Shown: in pieces, positions 25,164-37,340 of the stretch | Layout: each line of letters begins with the position of its first letter | Numbering within the stretch: position 1 is the first letter of the stretch | Source: Sweltsa coloradensis | Lineage: Eukaryota; Arthropoda; Insecta; Plecoptera; Chloroperlidae | Assembly: GCA_024449915.1 (NCBI GenBank) | Contig: JAMZAV010000153.1 | Coordinates: forward strand, 372,001 to 436,000 | Length of the DNA stretch: 64,000 bases | Direction of reading: 5' to 3' | Translations under genes and position numbers: made by a program | Notes under the pieces: model-generated | The model's database searches: none | Told to the model about the DNA's origin: nothing | What the model saw: only the letters and a program-made list of their open reading frames with translations

Positions 25164-26551
25164 ATAATCCTGTCAAATAAGAATTTTTGGAGGAAAAAAT
25201 TGCGATGTCGCTGAATTTTTGCAGAGACCTTCCTTAAAGGATACTTATCAACATACTAAAACTCCCCTACAATCAGACTGGAGCTTCGGCCGCCATATTG
25301 GAAAATGGCGCCCAAAAAGTGTTAGTTATCGAATATCTCCAAAATTGTTTGAGATAGACAAAATATTTCATCGGCAAAAATATTCCCCATTTAATTCCCT
25401 ACAAAACAGGTGTCTTCTATAGTTTTGGTAGGGGCAAAGGTTACGTCACAAAATCGTGGTTTATATGTTGCTCATTGGAATACCAGCTTATTTCCAAATT
25501 TTTACGCCCAGCATCAAACAATGCCCGGTAAATCCATAATAAATCGATTTAAATACAAAAGGACTTTTGTGCGGGGTTGATGAAAGCTTCCATTAGTATT
25601 TTAAAAAATCCGGTCTGCGAAATCGAATTTTGCATTTACCCGGAATTTGGGTTTTACCATTGTTGGCATTTCCTCAAAAATGCCCTTTTTGACTGTCCAT
25701 TATTAAGCACTAAATAGCATTGGGGGAAAAATTCTTTCTACGCACATTGAAATGACTTGAATAATGATCCGATTACAACCAAAGTTTAAATCCAATATGA
25801 CTGTTAATTCCTAATATTCACAATATGAATACTGTTTTCGTGCTGTTTTTACACTCTTTTTGTTACACAATTCACTTTGATGTTGTGGATATTAGGAATT
25901 AGCAGCCATATTGGATTTAAACTTTGGTTGTAATCGGATCATTATTTGAGTCATTTCAATGTGCGTAAGAAGAATTTTTCCTCCAATGCTTTTTAGTGCT
26001 TAATAATGGACAGTCAAAAATGGCATTTTTGAGGAAATGCCAACAATGGAAAAACCCAAATTTCGGGTAAATGCAAAATTCGATTTCGCACACCTGATTT
26101 TTTAAATACTAATGAAAGCTTTCACGAACCCCGTACAAAAGTCTTTTTGTATTTAAATCGATTTATTACGGATTTACCGGGCATTGTTTGATGCTGGGCG
26201 TAAAAATTTGGAAATAAGCTGGTACTCTAATGAGCAACACATAAACCACGATTTTGTGACGTAACCTTTGCCCCTACCAAAACTATAGAAGACACCGGTT
26301 TTGTAGGAAATTAAATAGGGAATATTTTTGCCATTGAGATATTTTGTCTATCCCAAACCAATTTGGAGATATTCTATAACAAACGCCTTTGGGCCGCCAT
26401 TTTCCAATATGGCGGCCGAAGCTCCAGTCCGATTGTAGGGGAGTTTTAGTATGTTGATAAGTATCATATAAGGAAGGTCTCTGCAAAAATTCAGCAACAT
26501 CGCAATTTTTTCCTCCAAACGCCAATATACGATCTTATTTGACAGGATTAT
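25164..26551. mobile_element. Foldback element, 1388 bp, about 660-bp arms
   Basis: The outer ends ATAATCCTGTCAAATAAG and CTTATTTGACAGGATTAT are perfect mirror images. The arms (25164-25825 and 25880-26551) stay complementary with scattered mismatches, around a 54-bp apex. Each arm contains CGGCCGCCATATTGG, an excellent YY1/Pho-type site (CCATATTGG/AANATGGCGGC). Mirror-image open frames (about 67-80 codons) in both arms encode nearly the same peptide and are a by-product of the symmetry. No transposase is present. The class could be Foldback-like or a MITE built from a duplicated arm. Confidence 0.9.
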
Positions 26552-27400
26552 AAGTAGAAGTAGCAGTAGTCGTAGCTCAGACAATAAATACCTTTATCGA
26601 CTTATCCATCTTGAATCCTGTACCAATGCTTGTTACAGAAATGCATTAATATAATCCATAAAAGTCGAACGAAAATTGTTGAGTAAGGAGGCTTAATGTT
26701 TTGTTATGCTTCGTATCCTAACAGAACTTTTTTTAGGCAAGGTAGCTTGTTCGACAATGTCATTATAATATATCCTAAAGAAGTTTCGAACATGGTTCTC
26801 GTTGTACGACGGTTTGTAGCGTATCAACTAACTCGATAGCAGACTCTTTGTCCAGCCCGAGAGAGTTTCGAGGCAAACGGGCCAAGGAAAATCCAATAAG
26901 GCTCGACAAGTATCGGAAATGACAGGGAAAATTGGTCGGCCAACGACTAAACAAAGAGCTATCGTATTCGTAGGGTTAGAGCTTGGTTGTTACATCGTGT
27001 GGAACGCTAGACTAACGGGGCAGACGGCGCGGGGGCGACTCGTAGTGTAGTCTAGACTACTTCACTGACTGGTGGTTACACCGCATTCAGATACAGAACG
27101 TAGAGGCGAGAGATGTTTTACATTTACCACGATCTGAATTGGATTTGACAAAATAATTATCATACAAATCTACCACCATGCGAACAATTGTCTCCAGGCA
27201 GAAGCGTAATGAACTGGATAAGTGTAGAGAACACATCAATTTGACAATCTCGGATTCAAGTTTTATTTTTGTGTTGTTTACTTTCGTATTTTCCAATCTT
27301 GTTTAAACTTTCAGAAAACCTAAGAAAAACGTACTAGGAATAGAATATGAGAAGTAAAATATAATCAATAATCTCGTGTACGGAAGTGTAAGTAATACTA
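26552..27400. other. No gene recognised
   Basis: The first 80 bp look like the continuation of family G (TCCTGTACCAATGCTTGTTA). A CG-rich patch at 27010-27060 and an open frame at 27087-27296 have no recognisable product. Confidence 0.35.
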
Positions 27401-27473
27401 TATTGTATTGTATTGTATTGTATGTTTTGCATTGTATTGTATGTTTTGTATTGTATTGCATTGCATTGTATAG
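27401..27473. repeat. TATTG pentanucleotide microsatellite
   Basis: Perfect and slightly degenerate TATTG units interspersed with TATGTTTTG. Confidence 0.9.
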
Positions 27474-27550
27474 GGAATGGAGCTACTAAATTAACAAAGA
27501 GTCGTAGAAGGATACACAAATAAATCCAATTTAGTAAAAATGTAAACTTT

Positions 27551-28062
27551 TGGTGGAGGTGCCGGGTCTAAGATCATTCCCTTTAGAACAAGGCTAGCAC
27601 CGTCCCCCTGACCCACAGAATCGCAAACAAATCTATATTATCCTTAGTGAAGGATTGGTCTTGGTGTTAGCGTCTCTGCTTCCAATGCAGAAGGTACAGG
27701 GTTCGATTCCCGCTACAGTCTGAAGTTTAACTTCTGATTTTGAATTAATCCATCAGTTGTTGGCAAAGGAATTAGTAATCAGTGACTTTGGAGCCGTCTA
27801 TCAACGAGGCACATAATACATTCTGGTTGTACCGAATCAGCCTTGTTGATTCTGGTGCTGTCCGCGGGTGGAATCGTGTCAAGTTTGATTGATTGGTGGT
27901 TCCAACTTAAAATATGCCGATCTCTAGTTGGTCATTGTTCGCTCGTCGATGGTGTCGCGCCTACAAGGATGGCTTGGTCGGCATCAGGGTAAGAATATAT
28001 TTTTTCTCGTGTTCTGTTTTTATTGTGAGACACGACACGAGCACAGACAGACGGATAGAAAC
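27551..28062 (+). repeat. Family G repeat split by a SINE-A insertion
   Basis: The exact core is at 27551-27567, then CCGTCCCCCTGACCCACAGA. The remainder of family G (CTGTTTTTATTGTGAGACAC then GAGCACAGACAGACGGATAG) is at 28012-28062, with the SINE-A copy between. In the undisturbed copy at 43672 the two blocks are about 110 bp apart. Confidence 0.55.
27651..27990 (+). mobile_element. SINE-A, old diverged copy
   Basis: The tRNA-like head TTGGTCTTGGTGTTAGCGTC, TGCTTCCAATGCAGAAGG and box B GGGTTCGATTCCCGCT are well kept. The body aligns (ACTTTGGAGCCGTC, GCCTTGTTGATTCTGG, TCGTCGATGG, GGATGGCTTGGTCGG) with many substitutions. The 3' hairpin and tail appear to be missing. Confidence 0.75.
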
Positions 28063-29630
28063 AGGCACGCATACTCTATGTAATAAAATAATATTTATTG
28101 TCCCGTTTTTGATTTAGTTGCACGGTTTTTTATTTTCTTGCACTTCTCTCTGTAGTGTTTGCTATAAAAATAAAAATCTAATTTTCTTATTTCGTATGTT
28201 ATTAGTTTAAATTTAATATCTCGGTTCATATTTTCTCAAACCACCGCAACGAAACAGTCCCGTTATAAATCTTGAAAACTGTAACTATTTGTTAAATATA
28301 TACTTGGCATCTTTGTTGTCTTTGAATAATATTTCCGCCGGTTACCAAAAGAATCATTTTCGTTCAAAATTTGTTTGCATTTAATTTCATTTCGATGAGG
28401 ATCAAAACCTTCCATGGAACTAAAACTTCAAACACAATGTTTTTACTTGAAAATTCCCTTCAAAGGGATTATAATTGAAAAATGAAGAGAGCCTCTCAAA
28501 ACAGTAATTATTTTCCCTGGATATAATCTCAGATCTAGGCCCACACTTAATACTTCTAAGAGGTGCTTTGTATTATACTTGCAGAAATGAAATCATCGTT
28601 TCAGGAACTCGGTCCAATTAACACTGGCGATGAGAGGGCGGCTACACTAGGCCCATTACAGGCTCAGACGGTTCGCAAGAAGGGATTAAGGGCTCAAGGG
28701 TCCAGTTAATGGAACTTGTAACTGGTTAAAGCTGAACTGTCCTCCTTTGGAGGCTAAGTACATACGTAAATATCAATAACAAAGTATGCTTCCAGAGTTA
28801 GCAGAATTTATCTTAATATTCGATTTCGCTCTTGGCCAGATGTAAAATTGTGATAGTAAAAACATGTTAGGGAAAAACTAGTTATATGCACAACGTACAA
28901 AAAAAATCAGTGTCTTGATTTCAGTTGCATTGCATTTTTTTATTGTGCTTAATATTAGATTGGTGTCGTCAAATGTGTTTAGGACTGTGCTGCTTTCTGC
29001 TCACCTCTAATGAAGAATATTTTTTGCGTGCGGAAAAATAATTAATAAATCATTACATATTTTATTATAATAAACCAAACAATACAAATGGAACACAAAT
29101 TCACGTGCGATGTATCAAAACGTCCGTTTAGGCAAATATCCGCCTTTACGTTACATAAAAACGCAGATCCATACCATGGATCTGACAAAGTGAGTTCGGA
29201 TTCCGCATACAGCACTGACATAAGAGCTTTTTCGACGAACACGAACATATATTTTCCTACACACTTTTTGGTAGGATCAGCAATATCCGTTATCAATTTC
29301 CTCGAAGTATATTATCCTAAAACGTGTTATCATTTATCACAATCTACCGTGCCAATTGCAGACAAAACATAAACATGGGACGCCAAACAAAGAAATGAAG
29401 CTAAAAGCTGTAATAGCTGATCGCCAAGGTCACGCGACCGGTTGTGATGGACGGGTGACCCCTAACCCCAAGTTGTGATTGTGTCCGCGACATTGACCGC
29501 CGAGCCAGCGTGGCCTACCACACACTCACCTTGTATTGATTTCCAATACGTCCGCTGGAGGCGCGCACTTCAAACGACTTAAACAAACAGTGAGGTTGAT
29601 TGGTTTAGTGGGAGCGATCATGTGTGGCGA
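28063..29630. other. No gene recognised
   Basis: AT-rich. Overlapping open frames on both strands at 29042-29372 give 84 and 94 codons without family resemblance. A 20-bp palindrome CAGATCC...GGATCTG lies at about 29164-29184. Confidence 0.35.
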
Positions 29631-29763
29631 GCCCGTGGTGGGTCCCACGTCAGAGAGACGAGATAAACATATAGGCGGTACCACCCTAGGTTGTACGTGT
29701 GCCCGTGGTGGGTCCCACGTCAGAGAGACGAGATAAACATATAGGCGGTACCACCTCAGGTTG
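29631..29763. repeat. Recent 70-bp tandem duplication
   Basis: GCCCGTGGTGGGTCCCACGT ... ATAGGCGGTACCACC is present twice with a period of exactly 70 bp and almost no differences. The unit contains the palindrome GTGGGTCCCAC. Confidence 0.9.
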
Positions 29764-29879
29764 CATAAAATGTCACCAGTAGCAACTACAACTGTGATAG
29801 ACACTATTGACGAAAGGGAACGCAAGGAATGTTAAAGAAATGGAATGGCATTTTCCGGTCCACCAGTCTTGTCTTCATG

Positions 29880-30310
29880 TTTCCACTTCATGTTCCATCC
29901 CGCTTTACTAGGCTTACGCACCTTTTCCATGTAGCTAGACCTAGACTTTCTATTACCCGTAGATCAATCACCTTTCGTACCTTCCTTTTATAATAATTTA
30001 CCTAATTTACCAAAGTTCGACATATTCTCTGATTTTAATACTTTCAAAAAATCAATCCGTGATTGGACTGCAGTTGAAGGTCATTAGCATTTCCCCCTCT
30101 ATTCTTTCAAACATTTTTTACTCTTATGTTTGTTGCACTTATAATTTTGATATATTTGTTTATTGTTAATTAATATTTTTAATTGTTTGTTAATTTGTAG
30201 GTTTATTAATTGTAATTGTTATTTTTACTTATTTATATATTTCTTAGGATTGTCTATGTAAAATGGTACTTGTGCTGTACGAGACTCTTACATAAATAAA
30301 TAAATAAATG
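29880..30310 (+). mobile_element. Non-LTR retrotransposon (LINE) 3' end
   Basis: Translation of 29956-30090 gives SFYNNLPNLPKF and DFNTFKKSIRDW. That is the usual C-terminal signature of Jockey/CR1-type ORF2 (a YNxLP motif, then F-KK-I-x-W), with a frameshift just upstream. It is followed by an AT-rich 3' UTR ending GTACGAGACTCTTACATAAA with an (AAAT)n tail at 30292-30309. It is a different family from the LINE at 57.5 kb, which ends in (ATTGAA)n. Confidence 0.55.
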
Positions 30311-32530
30311 AGTTACAATCACAAATTATAAAACCTTTATCGACCAGGCGTGCGTAAGACAAACTGAATGCAACATTGTGGATAGGTTTCAAATGGACAC
30401 AAGATCATGTCTAACGAGAATCTTTGGCAGAGGGTTGTTATGAAAAAAATATATATTTGAGTAATTTGATTACTACAATTCATAGCCATTTTTATTTAAA
30501 TGCACATAAAAATGTGACAATGATTGCGACGAGTATACCATGAAGCGAATCCAACATTACTTTTAAATGGTGTATGGGTACGAATAAGTCACGATGTCAT
30601 GTATTAAACAACTAAATTTTAAGGTGTTTTAATACGAAAAAATCACGCTAAGCATACGTGAGTCATGCACTGGTTACGCCAAGGTATTCGGTTACACAAT
30701 GTGGTTGATGAACATGGTGCAGAAAGTCACACGGTCGTTATCTCCTCCTCCTCGACACCACGCGTGGTGAGAACGATCTGATAGGAGGCAATCGATACAA
30801 CATGCGGTGGTGATTCCGGTACACGTGGCTCGTCTCATTAGGATGCGTCGGGGTATCCAAGCAACCGGCCGCCGCCTGGTGGAGAACGCGGGAACTAGAG
30901 CCAGGGAGATGGCGGGAAAATAAGAGTTTGGTTTCCAAAGCCAAGTCTATATAATTATAGTCGTACGGTGCCGCACCAGGGAGCTGTCCATAGAGAAGAA
31001 TCCCTTCGTGTTTACTCAAATCACACTTAAAAACACTATTTAACAGCTGGCTTAGAAAACCGTAAGCTTTTGAGTGAAATTAGGCAAGCTAACGTATCGT
31101 GTTAAGCAATAACAACATGTAATTTTTCAAATAAGTGCACTACGTAATCATTTAAATTTGACAGTGACAGTTGTGGTGTAATAAATTACAACTTCAATTA
31201 AAATAAGAAAATACTTCAAGTCATATTCGATGTTTGTATAGTTATTAGTTCAAGAAACATTATATAATTACTAGCCTTAAAACGCAGATAAATGTACTAC
31301 GCTGCTACAAACACTTCTGAACACCAAATAAACAATTAACAACATTAATAACAAAGTTTATTTGTTAAGGAATAAGTAAATAAATACTTATTCCAGACAA
31401 TATATTCTTAGAGGTCATCACAAAGTGTAAATTATTATAATGTAATATGCTATGTGTGTGGAAATAAAACTTACTTACTTATTTACTAATTGTTAACCTT
31501 TGAAAGTCATACAAAATTCAATAAACATTGTCTCTTGTTACGCTATGTGAACTCTTCCAACTATTTTACGTGCAAAATTGTAACCTCTAACGCACGTGAC
31601 ATTCATGTTTTATAAAGGTATTTACTTAGTTATTGAGCTACTCGAGGGAAACGAAAATACAAAGTCACTCAATTCGCAGATGCGTTCATTAAAAGTTGGA
31701 GTATACTTCACGGGGTGATAGCTCTCTCCACTTCAACAGAACGCTCAGCCGGTGTACGTGGTGTAACTTCCCGCCACTAGGGGCGTCTCAGGACGGCGCG
31801 ACGCCAGGGTGTCTTGGTAGTTCCTTCAGCGCTCGACAGCGCGCGCCAGGAGTCCACTCGACGCGTGGGGATACCGTGAACCCGACATATTACAGCAAAC
31901 TGTCTTGTTGGTGCGAGTAACGCTACGAATAATATAGTTTTTTTTTATATAAAGGGGAACTACTAATATTAATATATACAGAACGTATTATAACTTAAAT
32001 CCAATTAAATTTCGATCAAAAGTGCGAAATAATCATATTTTTTATAAAACAATGTAAGCAACAGATAAAAATTAAACAAGTTGATATAATTCACGAGCAT
32101 TATAATAACATTTTAATTAGAAATACAGTTTTGGCGCCATTCTTATGGCACACACAAAAAACAATTTGACTAAAGTTAAAGATGTATTCTCCCCTAAGGA
32201 AAAGAGGGCTCTGGCATCCCGTGGTAAAATATGAAACTTAAGAGCCAGGTGAATAATATTGTATTTGATGAGTGAATCTTTAAAAAATTTAAAACACAAC
32301 TGTAAGATTTTGAATATCCTTCCAGATTTGAACATTTTTTTTTAGTGAAATAAGTAAGTAATTACAAGGGTTAAGAAGGGATTAATGAACGTGGATAATG
32401 TAAGTGAAGTGTTGAAGATCGGTGATATGATCTTGGGACGTGATACACACACTGGACCTTTAGATACTGTGACACGATATATTAGAAGGCTTACATGAGA
32501 GATTTTAAAACACCCTCATAGTAAATGGTT
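30311..32530. other. No gene; two GC-rich patches
   Basis: 30740-31010 is CpG-rich, with TATATAA at 30947 and a 93-codon minus-strand frame of no recognisable family. 31740-31920 is also CpG-rich and contains TTCCCGCCACTAGGG (about 31768), a 15-mer repeated at about 39077. At 31440-31490 the sequence GGAAATAAAACTTACTTACT resembles a retroposon 3' tail. Either patch could be a promoter or enhancer. Nothing here proves it. Confidence 0.3.
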
Positions 32531-32547
32531 TGGTGGAAGTGCCGGGT
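32531..32547 (+). repeat. Isolated copy of the 17-bp core (1 mismatch)
   Basis: TGGTGGAAGTGCCGGGT sits in flanks that align with no other copy in the window. Confidence 0.6.
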
Positions 32548-32973
32548 AAGCGGCATTGTGCACTTCAGACCACTTTCCGTTCTAAATTATGTACACCCGC
32601 CCACATACATAAACCAAGGCGGGAGAGAACACATTTACTCGTATAGCGCTTATGAAATTTCCTCTTCTCAATTCAGTTATCGAAATTTGTTTAAGCTAGT
32701 ACTCTTGGCTCCAGAGATAATTTGATAGCAGTTGCAGCAGTAAGCTGGAAGGGTATATACAAATCATGCTATATTTTTATAATAACTGATTTTATGTTAT
32801 AGATAGACTAGGAAACGCTCAGTTGGACGCGTTGATAAGCGAGCACGTGCTATAGCTAGACCCACATTGCACATTTTTTTAAATTTTAAAAGTTACGGCG
32901 TTCGCGTTTCCAGTATTATTTATTATTGACAAGGTATTTGGGTAAACCCGTGTTTAAATCTTTACTTTAAAAT

Positions 32974-33084
32974 CCACCGCCATCTAGAGGACCTTGACTC
33001 CTTGGGAAAACTATTTAAACTCTTTGTTGACAAATAATAGACTGCTTCCTCGAAAGTATTTTGATTACTTCTAGGTGGCAGTGC
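32974..33084. promoter_or_regulatory. Divergent pair of CTCF-like sites
   Basis: CCTCTAGATGGCGGTGG on the minus strand (32974-32990) and TCTAGGTGGCAGTGC on the plus strand (33070-33084) both fit the CTCF core pattern (CCASYAGRKGGCRS-like), 80 bp apart and in opposite orientation. The match is by eye. They could instead be the terminal repeats of a small transposon. Confidence 0.3.
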
Positions 33085-33108
33085 ATTAGAAACTTTGCGC
33101 GTCTTTTC

Positions 33109-33810
33109 GTTGCCATGGCAACGTTACTTTTGTTATAATGTAATTTCCATCTACACTACTTATCGGATCAAAATAAAATTAACATATTCGTGACCGGACG
33201 GACATTCTAAATGATTTGGCTATCTCAGATTTTGTCGCCGTTGAGTTTGAAAAAAAAACTTTCGATTAACTTTAATGTAACTTTTTAACTTTTTAAACGA
33301 TTTTGCCACAAAACTAATGGCATTCAATCGAGAACAAAGCTTGCGGATGGTGAAAATTTCAACTCGATCCGAGCCTCCGTTCGACCGCTATCATGAGCCA
33401 AAAAAGCTGCACGACTTTCCGTTGCCATGGTAACCGTACTTTGTTATAATGTAATTTCCATCTACACTACTTATCAGATCAAAATAAAATTAACATATTC
33501 GTGACCGGACGGACATTCTAAATGATTTGGCCATCTCAGATTTTGTCGCCGTGAAGTTTGAAAAAAAAACTTTCGATTAACTTTAATGTAACTTTTTAAC
33601 TTTTTGAACGATTTTGCCACAAAACTAATGGCATTCAATCGAGAACAAAGCTTGCGGATGGTGAAAATTTCAACTCGATCCGAGCCTCCGTTCGAACGTT
33701 ATCGCGAGACATACAAACAAAAAAACAAACAAAAAAAAAAACAAAACAAAACCAGTGACTATTTTTTCCGGCAGAGTCAAATGGAAACGCTCGCTTCGCT
33801 CGCTTAACTA
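33109..33810 (+). mobile_element. Tandem 312-bp units ending in A-rich and GCTTCGCTCGCT sequence
   Basis: The unit beginning GTTGCCATGG occurs at 33109 and 33421 (period 312) with high identity, including CTCGATCCGAGCCTCCGTTC. The second unit runs into (AAAAC)n, then ATTTTTTCCGGCAGAGTCAA and CGCTCGCTTCGCTCGCTTAA. This last layout is the same as the right end of the foldback at 53620-55483, so it seems to be a one-sided relative. Confidence 0.7.
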
Positions 33811-34096
33811 CGCATTTGTTTCTTTATTATATCTCTTGACAATTTTATGACAAATATGAATATCATTCGATGTATTCTATCTTTGGGTATTGTAGCTAAT
33901 TACAGTACTTTTTGCTCACGGTTTTGGATTTGACTCAACCATAAGTCGAACATTCATAAGGAACGCAATTAAAATATAATAAAATAGCTTTCTTTAAGTG
34001 TCTGGTAACATTTATACAGAACCAACTAGAGGAAAATGTGGCTTATATCCGATGGAGAAGAGCATCTGTCGGCTCTACACATGGAAGTATCGGAAA

Positions 34097-34113
34097 TGGT
34101 GGAGGCGCCGGGT
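34097..34113 (+). repeat. Isolated copy of the 17-bp core (1 mismatch)
   Basis: TGGTGGAGGCGCCGGGT. The flanks do not match the other copies in this window. Confidence 0.6.
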
Positions 34114-35875
34114 CCACGGAAATAAAGTAGATCCGCGTTTACAGTCAAACCACTCACTGAAGGTACTACAATAACTTGTTCCAGGTTTGCAAGATGTGTA
34201 TGTATTGTTTAGTATTGTATGTTTATAGATAAAAGTCGGTTGCAGAGGTTAAAAACACCGGCTCGAACGTAGAATTGAACAATACAAATAACCTCCAAAT
34301 ACGCACACTTAGTGTCTTACTCTGATGAACGACGATGATGACATTTCTCGCTGTCTCAAAAGTTTAGTAAATTACTAGAAACATTCTAAATAACTACTGA
34401 ATTTGTAGCTCTACATGAACATCTCAACAAGTACGAGCGGTCGGTGGAAAACTTCAAAGCAAGAAGCTGAACTTTGTATACAAATTAAATATCTCTTATC
34501 AGACTACGCGTCGTTAGTTCTAAATAAGACCAACAAAGACTAAAGGCGACTGATAGTGATAAGCTATGAATGACAGAACAAGAGCAGATATATTGTAATT
34601 CCAAGGTAAATAGACTTGGTAAATAAAAAAATAATAAATGTAAAAGTACCTATTAAATAATGTCATAATATTTTCGTTTTTAAATAACACATTTTTGCTA
34701 CCAATTGATAATGTTAGAGCTGGTAATCTTTTAAAGAATTCGCATAACTCGGTGATAAGTTGTGTAAGTTGGACATAATTTTTACACCCAAAAGTAGAGA
34801 AAGATTATTTCTCAAGAAACTGAGAAAACTACAACACGAAGAGCCTAGCTGGTTTCAGTATTCTGTAAGAAATTAAGGTCTAGTGAATCTTATCTAGGTT
34901 TCCGCGTTGCGACGTTGCAAATGTCATTTGTTTTCGCCTTTGTTCCAGTATGAAACGAAATACCGATTTAAAGGACTGATAAAGCGTTGTCGGTGGTTGA
35001 ATTCAAAGGAGAGGTCGTCGTTTTGTTTTGGGTTTGTAACGAAGAGCAAATGGGTACAAATGCCTGCGGTCGAGTGTAATTATTTGAAATTACCCGAACT
35101 GCAAATATTGTTTAGTTATATCGTCAGATCAGAGGTAGCAGATGGAACACGCAAATCCTTTCAACAAATAGCAATAACACTCGCACACATATTGTGGTTA
35201 TAACCGATGACAATAAATCACGTTGGTAATTACAAAAACTGTGGTAATGGAGCGTGAGGTCTTTTTAGATTTTCCGCTTCTTTAATTATTTATTCGACAA
35301 CTTTCGTTAAATTTGTGTCTAAGATTATAAAGATACTAATAAAGAGTACGAATGATTCGAAATACAACTTTTAAAATAATTACAAATAGATGTTCATGTT
35401 TTGGATTCTGTCAAATTGTACAAACACACCAAAATGCGTCACATTAAATTATTGATCTACAATAACTTTAGGAAAAGTGACAAATAGGGGGCGCACATTT
35501 TGCCCATTATTTACTATCAGCTATCATATATATTTCTTCATTACGACAGTAATGTGATACTGACAAACTCCCACGAAAGTATCGAGAAATATATCAGAAT
35601 TCAGAATAGATATGCCTATATGTAAATCTAGGGCGACGGTCGTCGCCCGGCAGACAAGCGATGCGATGCTTAGGCGACACCGAACTCCGGCCCTATATAC
35701 ACCTACAAGAGTTGGGGGGTTTTCAGCTATCTGAACACGCGCCCCCAAAAGAGTTTACAATCTTGAAACTCGGTATATGACCTGGTATGTGGTCCATGAC
35801 ATACCAAAAAAAAATCAACCCGATCCGACAACTCGTTCTGTGTTAAAAAGGCTCTCAACATCGTCAAATTCCTTA
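34114..35875. other. No gene recognised
   Basis: The open frame 34907-35203 (98 codons, lysine- and arginine-rich, with cysteines) has no recognisable domain. A short GGGCGACGGTCGTCGCCC palindrome lies near 35630-35648. Confidence 0.35.
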
Positions 35876-35876
35876 A

Positions 35877-35946
35877 GGCTGGCTGGTGGCTGGTGGCTGG
35901 TGGCTGGTGGTTGAGTGGGTGGGTGGGTGGGTGGGTGGGTGGGTGG
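35877..35946. repeat. Compound microsatellite (GGCTGGT)n and (GGGT)n
   Basis: Four GGCTGGT units are followed by about eight GGGT units. Confidence 0.9.
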
Positions 35947-35974
35947 CAGTTCTCCGCGGAGAGTTCTTTAGCCT

Positions 35975-36660
35975 ACAGAGAAAACGGTAAATCTTAGAAC
36001 TATGAAACTTGGACCACACTTAGGTGTATTTCAGACGCAGTGCCTTTTGCTTTCAAAACCAAAATCGGGTAACAGGGACCGGAGAAAATCAAAATTTGGA
36101 TGATAATCAAAACGCGTAATTACCAAGGCGTGGTAATTTGTACAAACTTGAAATTTAACATGCTATTAACCATTATAAATATCTTGCGTCCAAAACACAA
36201 GGGGCTAAATTTGGGATGACCATGGGCCCAAAAATGACAAAAAACATATCTGAACTTTAAGAAATGAATCATTCAAAGAAAACGCTACAACTGAGATGTT
36301 TCAAACGTGGAATACATTTTGATATCTCTCATTCTTTATCACTTTTGAATATGGAAAGCAAAATTGGTTAACGGGTACCGGAAAAAAACAAAATTATCAA
36401 AAGTAGGTAATTCCGTACTCTTATGAATAATACGCTATACCGAGAAAACGGTTCATCTTAGAACTTTGAAACTTGGGCCACACTCAGATGTACCTCATAT
36501 AACAAAAACCGGGCAATTGGGACCGGGGAAAATCAAAATCAAAATCAAAATCAAAATCAAAATCAAAATCAAAACGCGTAATTACTCAGGCGTAGTAATT
36601 TGTACAAGCTTGAAATTAAACATGCTCTTAACCATTATAAATATCAAGTGCTTATGCTAG
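35975..36660. repeat. Direct duplication, about 460-bp spacing
   Basis: GAGAAAACGG, ATCTTAGAACTATGAAACTT, GGGACCGG and AAAACGCGTAATTAC with the following CATGCT-TTAACCATTATAAA occur in the same order at 35975-36180 and 36437-36655. Only the second copy carries the (AAAATC)n run. Confidence 0.7.
36529..36574. repeat. AAAATC hexanucleotide microsatellite
   Basis: About seven and a half perfect AAAATC units. The unit boundaries of the tandem SINE-head array just downstream fall in the same AATCAAAA motif. Confidence 0.9.
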
Positions 36661-37340
36661 TGCGTTGGTCTTGTTGTTAGCGTATCTGCTTCCAATGCAG
36701 AAGGGCCAGGGTTCGATTCCCGCTAAAGTCAGAAGTTTTTTAACTTCTGATTTGGACTTAAGTCTATCAGTTCTTGTCTTAGGAGTTTGTAAACGGTGAC
36801 TTTGGAGCCGTCCTAGCAAAATCAAAAGGCGTAATTACTCAGGCGTAGTAATTTGTATACAAGCTTGAAATTAAACATGCTCTTAACCATTATAAATATC
36901 TAGAGCTTATGCTAATGCGTTGGTCTTGTTGTTAGCGTATCTGCTTCCAATGCAGACGGGCCAGGGTACGATTCCCGCTAAAGTCAGAAGTTTTTTAACT
37001 TCTGATTTGGACTTAAGTCTATCAGTTCTTGTCTTAGGAGTTTGTAAACGGTGACTTTGGAGCCGTCCTAGCAAAATCAAAACGCGTAATTACTCAGGCG
37101 TAGTAATTTGTATACAAGCTTGAAATTAAACATGCTCTTAACCATTATAAATATCTAGTGCTTATGCTAGTGCGTTGGTCTTGTTGTTTGCGTATCTGCT
37201 TCCAATGCAGAAGGGCTAGGGTTCGATTCCCGCTCAAGTCAGAAGTTTTTTAACTTCTGATTTGGACTTAAGTCTATCAGTTCTTGTCTTAGGAGTTTGT
37301 AAACGGTGACTTTGGAGCCGTCCTAGCAACGAAGCACATA
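36575..37340 (+). repeat. Three tandem 255-bp units carrying a SINE-A head
   Basis: Each unit is GCGTAATTACTCAGGCGTAG, CTTGAAATTAAACATGCTCT, TTAACCATTATAAATATC, then the SINE-A tRNA-like head and first part of the body up to GAGCCGTCCTAGCAA. Heads start at 36662, 36917 and 37172, exactly 255 bp apart. The third continues into a complete SINE-A. The units are nearly identical, so amplification was recent. Confidence 0.9.

Noticed and set aside
25219..26525. Two similar 67- and 80-codon peptides on opposite strands
   Set aside because: Same artefact: both arms of the 1.4-kb foldback.
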